NCBI RefSeq assembly: GCF_021730395.1
Contig: NC_069371.1
Coordinates: 73,500,001 to 73,564,000 of the forward strand
Length of the DNA stretch: 64,000 nucleotides
From: Mercenaria mercenaria
Taxonomy: Eukaryota; Mollusca; Bivalvia; Venerida; Veneridae
Direction: 5' to 3'
A program made the position numbers and the translations under genes. Under the pieces are notes generated by a model. It was not told the DNA's origin, did not search any database, and worked only from the letters and a program-made list of their open reading frames with translations. Positions 48,801-58,999 of this stretch are shown here, one piece after another (the first letter of the stretch is position 1; every line of letters begins with the position of its first letter).

Positions 48801-48919
48801 TATGTTTTATAGGTCAACCTGGAGCCTGGCGTGATGTACTGACACCAGACCAAAGCACGAAGATTGATCAGTTAATACAACAGTTAGAAAAATATGGTTT
48901 AGAAATAGAAGATACTTGA
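42855..48919 (+). CDS. cytosolic sulfotransferase (SULT family), seven exons, 299 aa
   Basis: Transfers a sulfo group from PAPS to a hydroxyl or amine acceptor. Exons: 42855-42966, 44043-44140, 44973-45158, 46045-46159, 46723-46817, 47497-47683 and 48813-48919, all in phase with GT-AG ends, giving a full-length SULT. Motifs: the 5'-phosphosulfate loop FPRSGTT (34-40, split by intron 1), catalytic His in IKTHLHHSLLP (His116), and the 3'-phosphate site YMVRNPKDVITS (Arg138, Ser146). The C-terminal RKGxxGDW motif is relaxed to NKGQPGAW (263-270). There is no signal peptide, so it should be cytosolic. The donor of exon 2 is ambiguous: GAG|GTTAAA keeps the frame and was chosen; a run-on VKDKRFPYYRG is the alternative. 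Substrate cannot be told. It converges with the SDR gene. Confidence 0.9.
42967..43815. repeat. intronic minisatellite made of copies of the exon 1 splice-donor junction
   Basis: Intron 1 is filled with degenerate ~17-20-bp units of CCGAGATCAGGTATGTT, which is the exact sequence spanning the end of exon 1 (CCGAGATCAG) and the donor (GTATGTT). Perfect CAGGTATGT recurs at about 43002, 43098, 43309 and 43645, besides the genuine site. Frames through it are by-products. Confidence 0.85.
46880..47165. repeat. bivalve-type dispersed repeat fragment
   Basis: GATGGGCATATT, GTCCGTCCGTGTGTGTGTGT and GAAGCGTCCGTGTAAAG resemble the GTCCGTCC edges of the repeats at 5690 and 61560. It lies in intron 5 of the sulfotransferase gene. 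Confidence 0.45.
47785..47925 (-). repeat. tRNA-like SINE fragment
   Basis: On the minus strand, GTTAGCGCACAAGGTTTATAAG and GGGTCCAATCCC resemble the anticodon and T arms of a tRNA, followed by a short body. No tail or target duplication was found. Confidence 0.35.
48231..48558. mobile_element. 328-bp inverted-repeat element carrying a tRNA-like sequence
   Basis: Ends ATCTGAGAACGACCCATTCA and TGAATAGGTCGTTCTCAGAT pair, and inner blocks AACCAATCAGA and TCTGATTGG continue the inverted symmetry. The middle holds the tRNA-Thr-like sequence. It lies in intron 6 of the sulfotransferase gene. No clear target duplication. Confidence 0.65.
48349..48419 (-). tRNA. tRNA-Thr(TGT)-like sequence, probably part of a repeat
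   Basis: On the minus strand it folds as a cloverleaf: acceptor AGTCGGT with AATGACT (one mismatch, one G-U), TAGCTCAGTCGGTA D arm, anticodon arm CTTGC-TTTGTAA-GCGAG with anticodon TGT, and T arm CCGGG-TTCGAGC-CCTGG. Both RNA polymerase III boxes look good. Because it sits inside an inverted-repeat element, it is more likely a SINE head or captured tRNA copy than a host tRNA gene. Confidence 0.45.
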
Positions 48920-49134
48920 AAATTCAGTGATAATGTTGTTGATTTGACCATGATATATTGGTAAACTAGGACGTTCACCTACATTTTTGCTGACTGTGTT
49001 AAGTTTATATAATAGTCTTGTGAATTTGAACTGTGATCAGGAAAACCTCACTAGACATTACATTTGAGTCATGCATTCAGATATAGTTACGTTATCAGCA
49101 GTGAGAACAAGAAAAAATAGAGTTCACGAAGACC

Positions 49135-49140
49135 AATAAA
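49135..49140 (+). promoter_or_regulatory. polyadenylation signal of the sulfotransferase gene
   Basis: AATAAA lies 216 nt after the stop codon at 48919, immediately before a dispersed repeat. Confidence 0.5.
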
Positions 49141-49147
49141 ATAGAGT

Positions 49148-49310
49148 TATAAAATCTGGAAAGTAGATCCCTCGGAAGCACCGAGAACAAGGCAAACAGT
49201 AAAAATTGCAGACTTGATTTAGTTTGTTCATGAGCAGTAATGGAAAATGCAACACTGCCCACGCCCCCTAGCACCGGCTTAAGCAGTATTCAATCTTCAA
49301 ATCTAAATGA
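49148..49310 (+). repeat. dispersed repeat
   Basis: GTAGATCCCTCGGAAGCACC, TGTTCATGAGCAGTAATGG and CACTGCCCACGCCCCCTAGC match 30483-30640 in the opposite orientation, and more weakly the 38147/51392 repeat. A short fragment also lies near 54900. Confidence 0.75.
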
Positions 49311-49656
49311 GGTGAAATCAATGATCCCGAATAAGAACTGCAATTTGCTGAAACAGGTGCCAGGGGTTTTTAGTACATGTCATTTCTTTCTATTACTAAA
49401 CACTATGAAAGCGGACCTGCTTGGTTGCGTATCATGCTTTCTACCATTTCAAAGTATCTTCTTACATGTTTTAGTAAATATAGGTGTAGCACTGGCGGCG
49501 AAATAAGTCTCACTACTTTTACTGTAGAAACTGCAGAACGTGCACGTTTAGCATATAACAGATATCTGTCTTTTTTTGTTTTTATAGATCTCCTTTACTT
49601 AACTCTCTTGTGAAAGAATGTCTCTTAGGTGTCAGCTACTTCCGTTATTTGCTGAG

Positions 49657-50076
49657 CAGTTTTACTCTCACCCAATCACTAAGCAACTCAATGTACCATT
49701 TTTACTATCAATCAATTACTAAAATCCTCGGGTAGCATTTTCACTTTTTCCCAATCCTTGATCTACTCAAGATAAATTTTCAATATCATTCAGTCACTGA
49801 CCCACTCATAGAAAAAGTTGGATTACCCTCTAATTATTGATTCACTTAACGTAACATTTTCATTATAACTAAATCACTTATCAACTACGGTTTCATTTTT
49901 TATCACCCAATCACTGATCCACTCAAGATTTTCTCTACCACCTAGTCACTGATCTACTTAGGGTAACATATTCATTATCCATTGGTTCATTTAATGTAAA
50001 ATTCATACTAATCCACTCAATTACTTATACATTCAAGGTAACATTTTTATTATTACCCTATCACTGATCCACTCGG
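49657..50076. repeat. ~39-bp minisatellite continuous with the SDR C-terminal codons
   Basis: About eleven degenerate units of GGTAACATTTTCATTATCAC then CCAATCACTGATCCACTCAA. The rightmost unit (about 50037-50076) is the coding sequence for PEWISDRVIIKML of the SDR gene read on the other strand. The array lies downstream of, and overlaps, the end of that gene. Confidence 0.8.
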
Positions 50077-53000
50077 GTAACATTGACAATGGGCGAAATA
50101 TGAACTTTGCATCAAAACCAACAAGGTACCTGAAATAAAAAATAACTCTTTTAATGAATGAAATGAATATTCCAAAATGTTTAACATTAATCTTTAATAC
50201 AGAGAAGTTATCGGAATTATTTGTCTGTAAATGGACATTTAAATTTGTTAATAATTTAAAAACACCACGCAGCAATGCCGCCTTTCAGTAACTTATAATT
50301 TGGGATTACAAATCTATAAATTACTTGAAAGGTAGGACTATATACAAGAGAGACTGCACGGAAATCAAATAGACAGTGTCCAAAAACTTCAAACAACATG
50401 CTTAGAAAAGATGATAGCAAGATATTTTATTGTTATATTCGCTCTTATATATATATTAACACCCAACCTTAGATTCATAACGGTTCTTGTATAATTTAAA
50501 ACAGGGGTATAATCTTTACATAACTTGGACACTTTTCAACAAATTTCTATATGTCATCAAGCTGTTTGTACAAGAACACTTAAACGCGAAGAATTGGAAC
50601 GTTTTGTTTTTAAACAGATAAGTCATTGATCGCTTTAATCAATAAACGGAATCTTCCATTGTCCATGTTAGTAAGAAACATTATATACTTCAAATTAAAC
50701 AACGTTATGTACTGGTTTATGGCGTTTTAATAAAGTTCAAGTAATTGTTTCTCGGGTATTTATAAAACAGTTACAATGACCAAAGACTCGAGTGTATTAG
50801 GCAAAAGCAACAAAAATACTACAAAATTATAGTGGTTCTTTACATTTGGCCTTAAATATATTGCTGACAAAACGTCAATTTAAAAGATTACTTCGCACAA
50901 ATTTTGTTAAAGATAGCTGACGTTCTATCAATAATATCAAAAGCATATGTTTAAAAGATCCGAAAATAGTATAACACAAAATGAAAACGTAACATATATT
51001 TACCTGCTCTTAGGAAATTGTGATATAATCGCATCAATGTAGGCCTCAACAACTTCGTTAACTTTGGATGATGCAACCTTTTCAAGGAAAGTATCACGAC
51101 CTCTCATCACTGAAAAATACAAATAATTCTAAACTACAGTTAAGATTTTCTCTCTAGTTCAACATAACTAATTCGCCCATTTAGACATAACTAGTTCACC
51201 AGTTCGGTCAAAAGAAAAATCTTAATGTGAAAGAATTAACACTTAAAGCAATCGATGTGTACATTTCTAGCTCTTTTTTTATGCCTGAAGTGAAAGACAC
51301 TCCTCAATGAAATACTGATACTTGAAGAAGGACTAAAACTTTTATTTACTTGGCCTGAAAAGATAGAAATACTACACATATTCTTTATATAATAGAGAAA
51401 AGTGGAAACTTCACAGGTCGCTCAACACGACAGAAACGAAAATGTTGCAGACTCGGTTTGAGCGTGTTCATGGACGGAAGTGGAAATGCACGCAACCGTC
51501 CACGCCCTCTAGCCCCTGGTTGAGCAGAACTCAACATTTAAACATGCTAAAAGTACAAAAAGTAATTTAGAGACATCCGCAGATTTATTTAAACGGCGAT
51601 GAACATGGAACCTTCAATGATACACGTGTTGAGGCGTGTAATTCCATGAAGAGCGGCGTTTGCTCCCAGTTAAAGTAAAGGGTTAAAACTTACTCATGTC
51701 AGCGAAATTGCATGGCAAACTCTCTTTCACATCTTCTGGTAATTGTTTTATCTTGTTGTTTAGTTTTTGTCTGTATGATTCTCTGTCCATTAGGGGCGTT
51801 CTGTAAAATCCTGGTTCAATGATATGAACACTTACACCCGATCTGTAAATTTCACGTCTGAAATTGTGCCACAAAATAAGTTTTCGTTAATATGCACCTT
51901 AAATAGGATGTTTTCATAAAATATCATTCTGGCATGTATTGATTTTTGTTAAAACTGGTGAATTCATATTTATTCATTACAAGGTTAGCTTTTTGAAAAA
52001 AGTTAGACAGTAGCACGTGACTGAAACATCTGTGACTATGACCTAACTGTGAACGAGAACCACATTCACTTCGAAAACAAAATGGCATATATGTCGAGCT
52101 ATAAAGTAAATAATCTTATGGGCCAAATTAATAAAAAATAACAGTAACTGTTATACTAATCTGTGACAGTAGTCCTTCTTTTGACTTAGACATTTTTTTC
52201 CACAAGAGCGATTCCTATATACTTCACAGATCTAGTTTGATTTTAATTCAAATTTAACTTTCAATGGCTTGTAACTGTAATCCATGTCGAAGTGCATAAT
52301 ATATTTCATATACCATGGCATACCATATTTAGCAAAGTGTCTCTTTCTGTTACTTGCTAGAGATTAGCTATTTTTCAGCTTGCCAATTGCATGCTGTACA
52401 GGAGACAAGCAAAAATTGAGCTCTATGGATGTCGACTGTTTTGGTATATTTGTGTATTTTCTTCATAGCAAAAATCCTATAGTATTACTAAACCGAGGAA
52501 ACAGGCTGGAAATGGGATAAACAAAATCTGCATTGTTTTTTACAATGTCCCCTTCAAACATATGAATTAAAGTGTCGCATAATATGCAGTGTTTTGATAG
52601 CACGGAATGATTTAGATACAGGCTCTTGATAATTTGATATCTTTAAACTGCCTATATTTTGCTCAGTACAAACCTAAGAACGTCAGAAAAAGCCTCTACG
52701 CCATATTTGGATACACAATAGGATGGGTCTACGAATGCAAATCTTCCCATAATGCTTGCAGTATTGATGATCCTCCCATGTTCTTTAAGAACCAATGGCA
52801 TGCACGCCTTCGTGACCATTATAACCCCGTATAGGTTAACAGCCATTGTGTTGTTGTAGTTCTGTCGTGTTTGCCATGTAGATGGACCTATACTACCTAT
52901 AATTCCAGCATTGTTGACGACTGCCCATAAAGCTTTGATTTCAAATATACATTTACAAGACAAGGAGAAATTCGTATAATCATAACATGCGTTCATTGCC

Positions 53001-53782
53001 CATTCGTGTTGCAGAATTGTTAGTGGGTGGTTAGTGGGCGAATGCATACATGACTTTGGTATACAAACGCGTGAAACCTGGTATGTATTGTGTTGTACAA
53101 ACTTAATTAGAATACATGTATTACTACAACTGGAAATAGAAACGACTGTTCGAGCATGACTGTTAATTATGAATATAGCTACACATATATATTTATGTAT
53201 AAAGTAAATTTGAATACATTTGATGAGGAGTTTTCACATTTGAAGTAATGCATGCTGTCAGATAAAATAAAATATTTTTAGTGAAGGGTGGACTTTGGAT
53301 ATGTCTGAAGTTGACCAATCTGATGTGTAAAAGGCCTAATTCCAGGACTATTTCTGTTATTAAATGTAAAATAACTACTCCAAAACTGAATTTTACAGGG
53401 TTCTAATCATCGAAGCTCACTTTTCTGCAATATTTCAGAAACTAAGTATCGAAGTCATACCTTTTTCAGATGGAATCTTTTTTCTGATGACCTCTATCGT
53501 TTGTTTGATGCTTTCGTCATTTGAAACATCCATTTGTATTGCCAGTACCTTGTCTGAGCATTCGCTCTTCACACTTTCTACTCCAGCTTGTGTCAGGCAC
53601 CCAGCAAATACGTGGAAACCTAGCAAGTCTAGCTGTTTTGTCAGCAAATTGCCGAATCCCGAATCACAACCAGTTACTAGCACGTACCGACTGCTGATGT
53701 TTCCTATTTTTAGTTTATGTAATGTATGCCAAGTAATTGTCAATATCAATAAAAATATCACTAAAACTAAAAGCCAATACAT
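50033..53782 (-). CDS. membrane-anchored SDR, retinol dehydrogenase / 17-beta-HSD6-like, five exons, 315 aa
   Basis: Exons in transcript order: 53782-53461, 52932-52674, 51857-51694, 51109-51004 and 50129-50033, all in phase with GT-AG ends. Domains: N-terminal hydrophobic anchor (about 1-18); Rossmann NAD(P) motif TGCDSGFG (37-44); NNAG (114-117); catalytic Ser167, Tyr179 and Lys183 in YCVSK; and PGFYRT (209-214). The pattern CDSGFG..LLTKQLDLLGFHVFAG and YCVSKYGVEAFSD is typical of SDR9C enzymes, which oxidise retinol or hydroxysteroids at the ER membrane. Length matches the family (about 317). Residues after RYLVGFDAK run to LPEWISDRVIIKMLP; this last segment is one unit of the adjacent minisatellite. 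Substrate cannot be told from sequence. Converges with the sulfotransferase gene, 1.1 kb between stop codons. Confidence 0.93.
51392..51686 (+). repeat. ~295-bp dispersed repeat in SDR intron 3
   Basis: Nearly full-length match to 38147-38442. Similarity ends at AAAGGGTT, only a few bases from the splice donor of SDR exon 3 (donor GT at 51692-51693 on the minus strand), so the repeat starts almost at the beginning of the intron. Confidence 0.8.
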
Positions 53783-56700
53783 TTTACAATATCTTTGATT
53801 ACAATATTCATTCCTTCATTTGATGCAATCCTATAAACCCTCCGTGATTGCACATTTATTATGTCAGTATAATGGTTGACAATCTTAGTGATAATATGAA
53901 CTGTTCTATATTTAAATAGGCTATATACGCAACCTTGTTTGTAGGTTTTTCACAGGTCACGACTATTTAATGCAAATGATGATAATATGAGTACAGCATT
54001 TGTTATCTGCTAATCCGTGTAGTAAGGGTGTATACATACTAAAGGAAGACAAATGGTAAATAAATAACCGATGAAATAATCGTCTTAACTTATTAGAGAC
54101 ATATATAAAAGGCTATTGGCCATACACTGATGAAGACCGTACAGTAAAATTGTAGCCACATCTACTTTTTAACCAAAATACATGAGCCTTGCCGGACAAA
54201 AAGTAATTCTTGTTCATTCCCAATGCAATGTAAATGAAATCCTCAACACTTGATCATCTTAATCTTTCTTATGTCATTAAAGGGAATCGGAGGAGGAAGA
54301 ACCTTAAATAAAAGTAATTCTTGTTCATTCCCAATGCAATGTAAATGAAATCTCAACCCTTGATCATCTAAATCTTTCTTATGTCATTAAAGGGGATCGG
54401 AGAAGAAAGAACCTTAAATAAACAAAACAAAGAATCACTCAACCGGGCTAACAACAGAATAATATCGAATTACATGTATATTAGTACCTTTATTGCGGTT
54501 TTATTTCAAAGGAAAATACGAAAGGGCAAACAATTTTCCATGGCACATTGTCTGTAATGTAACGAAGTTTGGGACTGGCCACTTTCAAGGATAGTCTGAT
54601 TTCTGTGTTTATCCTGCCCTGTTCCAATCTCAAGCATTATGTATCGTAAGATACAAAATAAGTGGTGAAAATGCACTGTACAGTGTCATACCCAAATCTC
54701 GAGTTCCTACAGTCCATTATTTAAAAAGTTTAAATTTTGTGATTGTTTTGTTTCAATCTATGCCTTTTAATAATTCCCTCGAATCACTCGACTATAACTC
54801 AAAACTACAGCGTTTTTACTTTGAACAAAATCTTTTGGAAGCATAGAGACCTCAAACAAGTAGAATTATAGCAGATTGTTCATAAAAGGTAATTAAATGT
54901 GCAATAACTCACACGCCCCTAGCACCAGTTTAAGCGGAAGTATAATGTACTGTAAAAGTAGAACAAAAGGGCAAACATGTCAAAAGCATTGAGTCCAAGT
55001 ACTAACTAAGAAATGAACAATCGTCCATGTTCAAGTAATGTGTAAGACAAGGAAATGTGTGTTCAGTCATTAGTTGCATCGTTTCTATTCTGGCTTGATT
55101 TCAGACAGCTACAAAATAACATTTCAAGAGTGTTGATATTGCTTTTGCAATTTGTCTGTATTTGCTTATGGTAAACGTTTACTTAACTCTGTTATTCGGT
55201 TTATTTTCACATGCACAATATGCAGATAATTATATTAAAGAGGAATGAAATAATTTCTGTTGTAGTCAAACCTGCACTACGAAGTGTGGCAGGAATGGCC
55301 AATTCTGCATTTAAAGATGACAAACTATATATGCTTACTTTGATTTAATATAATGCAATAACTTCTATTTTCTTTAGTGAAAAGTTTACAGTACTTGCTG
55401 AAATTTGATGTATCACAAAATTCACTTGCCTTACAGCACAGATTTATATGTATAATTACTGAAGCGTTTAAATTTTACACTGACCGCTTTATTTGTATGT
55501 GGGCTGTTCAATCATTATCTTGGCCTATCTCATGTATGTTAATCCCTCTACTTTTACATTACATTTACTAGTTTAATTTGTACTATATAGATACTTCATG
55601 TATACCTCTTGTGTATTACTGAATATCTGAGCATGCAATTCTCATGCATTCGGGCTATGCCAGGGTATAATATAGAGCGACATTTTTCATTTTAGTTTGC
55701 TAGTGCACAGACACTCGCAAGGTAACGTTTACGTTTTGTCAGAGCTTAGCCACTTCTAGAAATAAATAAGGGATATTTTATTTTTCGATCTGGGGTTTTC
55801 TAAATTCAAAGGCTAAAACTTTCTCCATTTTTTTGGCCATGTTACTCTGTTTTTTTTACAGTATAGGTTTTGCCAGCCATATATATGTACATATATTGTT
55901 AGTTGCATAAGGTCTATACTTTTGATATAATACTGTGATCTGGCACAGTACTGCAATGAATAAAAGCTGATTGAACCCGATTTATCCTTTTTTGTACTTT
56001 TATCCAAGTATACAGAAGTTTATAACAGAGAAACTGGGTAATAACAGGATTTGACTTAGTTTTGACATAATTATCTGTTGAAGTGTCGACAGTCCTGTTA
56101 CACGAAGCACTTGTGAACGGAAAACACCTGACTGTAATGAGCACACGCTTCGTTCCTTTTTAAACATTTGCAGCTTATTTTATCCGTGTATGAATATTTC
56201 TTATATGTAAAAGTTTTAATCAGTCATTACACTTTTTTTCATTTTGCCAAATGTAAACATATGTGACGCACCATGATATTTCGGTCCAAATTCGGCGTTA
56301 CGTCATTTGAGAAAACCTCGATTAAAGTTACGACAAAAAAAACTGGTGTACTTTACCATGTGTTCGCGGCAATTAATGCATTTTTGTTTTCGATATACTC
56401 TATCTTGCCACAAGAAATAAATGAAGTGACAAGCAGTATTTATCAAACTTTTATATACTTTACCATTTCCGTGTTTTGCAATTTCGTTTCTTTAATTAAA
56501 TGATTGATAAGTTATCGCCCTTTGAATCGACACGCCATTTGTACTGTAAACGTTATCGAAGGTCGTGGAGAAAATGAAACTACCAAAAACATAGATATTT
56601 GATGATTTATTTCAAAGATATAAAGAATGACAGTAAGCGCATTTGCAGGTAAGTAAGTATTTAAGCGATATGCAAGGTTAAAAAGTATTATTTTCATTTA

Positions 56701-57195
56701 TATCGACTGTTTTGCCCGATATCTTTTCCAAAATAGCCCGGATTGTTTTTGTGTGTCAGTATCTTGTAGACTATAATATGAAAAAGGCAAAGCCTCTGAG
56801 CGAGCATAGCTTAAACGACAAAGAAACTATTCACAGCTTAAAATAATTCGCGAGAACCTATTCACTTGAAAAGAAACAATAATTTAGTGTCATCACACCT
56901 GTAAGAGCGAATATCATACGTTGCAAAATTTATGGAAAGCCGGTGTCACGGTGACGTCATTACCTGTTTGCCGCGTGCTTGTGGCTTTATTATTATATTT
57001 ATGTTTATTAATGACATTTTATCCCATTTTCGGCTTGATCTTTTAAAAGAAAATAACTCTTTTTTTTCTACCAACTGGAAATCTTTTTTGCATTATTATT
57101 GAATATAATATTTAGCAATCAAATGAAGTTCTGTATTCACTGCCAACAAAGCATTTCCTGTGAGCACCTGTCCACTAGGGTCGCGCTTTTCGTTA
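53783..57195. other. 5' flank of the SDR gene and intergenic sequence
   Basis: Minus-strand TATA-like sequences lie near 53838 and 53925, but AT richness makes them weak. Apart from the direct duplication at 54201 and a short dispersed-repeat fragment near 54905, no gene or repeat was recognised. The frame at 56273-56503 has a hydrophobic stretch but no supporting context. Confidence 0.45.
54201..54420. repeat. tandem duplication of 111 bp
   Basis: AAGTAATTCTTGTTCATTCC through GAACCTTAAATAAA occurs twice in a row, with only a few differences (for example GGGAATCGGAGG versus GGGGATCGGAGA). Confidence 0.9.
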
Positions 57196-57202
57196 GATAA
57201 AA

Positions 57203-58241
57203 CACAGGAGCCTGAAATTCTATCCAAAAGCCTTGAAAAGTCTGTATATGAAAAAAGACCCCCATTCTATATAATAAAAAACACCAGGAATGAAACGCAT
57301 TCACACCCCACCCACCACGAGAAAACAAGAACATTTCAAAGTAAGCAGTGCGAGTGTTCTCGGGTGGCGTAAGTATCTAAAGGCAACTAAAATATATGCG
57401 GGGCTGTGCTTACTGGTCGCTCCACCGTATTAACTAACACGAAATCAACGATTTCAACAACATTTCGTTCATCGTCCAAACCATTGAGTGACGTCACACC
57501 TTCATGTATACTTCTGCGCCGGAGAGAATACAAACTAACTTCAAGAACCAGGTAAAAAATATCTGTATATGTCATGTTTTATTATCAATATTTCTTTCAA
57601 TAAATATTACATTTTTGAATTTCTTTAACCATTAAATAATAAAAGAATTAGGCGTATCATGTTGGAAAAAACCCATTGTGGGAACTAACTCTAGCATTGA
57701 CTAAAGAGGGGAAGTAACTCAACCATTGACGGAAGCAGCGCATAACAGAAAGAAAGAATATCATGGCAGCTCAGCTACGCTTGGTGATACGGAATGAGTT
57801 TTCTGATATCAAATATTAATTGTGTAAATGACAAATGACATTGTTTACACGATGCTGTTCTGTTCTAAATTGTGTACGGATCGGACCGGATACTGGCATT
57901 TACACAAAAGCATTATTAACTCCGGTGCAGAAGTATACATGAAGGTGTGACGTCACGCAATGGTTTGGACGATGAACGAAATGTTGTTGAAATCGTTGAT
58001 TTCGTGTTAGTTAATGCGGCGGAGCGACCAGTAAGCACAGTCCCGCATATATTTTAGTTGCCTTTAGATAATTACGCCACCCGAGAACACTCGCACTGCT
58101 TATTTTGAAATTTTCTTGTTTTCTCGTGGTGGGTGGGGTGTGAATGCGTTTCATTCCTTGTGTTTTTTATTATACAGAAAGGGGGTCTTTTTTCATATAC
58201 AGTCTTTTCGTGGCTTTTGGATAGAATTTCAGGCTCCTGTG
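57203..58241. mobile_element. 1.04-kb foldback element with 7-bp target duplication
   Basis: Inverted arms of about 335 bp begin CACAGGAGCCTGAAATTCTA on the left and end with the complement TAGAATTTCAGGCTCCTGTG on the right. GATAAAA occurs on both sides (57196-57202 and 58242-58248). The arms also share AGTGACGTCACACC-like and CACGAAATCAACGATTTCAA segments. The ~380-bp loop has no coding frame. The terminal CA..TG and the 7-bp duplication do not fit one family cleanly; hAT-like elements (8 bp) are the nearest thought. Confidence 0.88.
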
Positions 58242-58248
58242 GATAAAA

Positions 58249-58960
58249 GCAAAATTGAATTTATTTTCATAACATAACTTTTTAAAAATAAAGACACCTA
58301 AATGGATATAGAGATTGTAACTCAGATATGAAATTAAAAAAAAAAAAAAATTCCCGACTTTGACGGAAATAGAACAAAAAGGCGGCGCCCGGAAGTCGAC
58401 GAAAATTTTCAGCCACATCACTTTGCCTCATTTGGCACACCTTTGTTATATTCACCTACACATTGCCGTAAGGGGAGCTACGCGCTCGCGTCGCGCAATT
58501 GCTTGCGAGCTACCCTCGCTATTATTAATTAAATCGGTCATGAAGTATTAGTAAAATCAGTATGCAAGACAAGTAGATTCTATGCAATGATGCCAGACAA
58601 AAACACAACAGTCAGTCACAGTTTTAAGTTACATAATTTAAAGCCCTAGTCATTTTATATAGCCATGTCATGAAATTCATTGATCAGGAACAGTTGAAAC
58701 ACATCTATTGTCACTTATTTCTTACTTACAATTTGTCAGATCAATCCATACATAAAACTTCTAAAAGGCATAAATATTGTTTTTACTTGGTGTGAGACAG
58801 TTTTTTCAAAGCTTTTCATGTTACATTTGCCATGATTCTGGATTCCTTACCATCTTGTACTGTTCTTGGCAAGTTACTGACAACAACTTTGTAAAATGAA
58901 TAAACTTTAGATGCATTTTGTTTTGCATTAGGTTTAAATGATAACATTTATCAAAAGGGA
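58249..58960. other. intergenic sequence
   Basis: A GC-rich patch (GGCGGCGCCCGGAAGTCGAC, 58380-58399) and a small GC-rich palindromic stretch near 58470-58515 stand out from AT-rich surroundings. No gene was recognised. Confidence 0.4.
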
Positions 58961-58999
58961 AATATTTCGAAAGATTCCGGAATAGATATATTCTCTATC

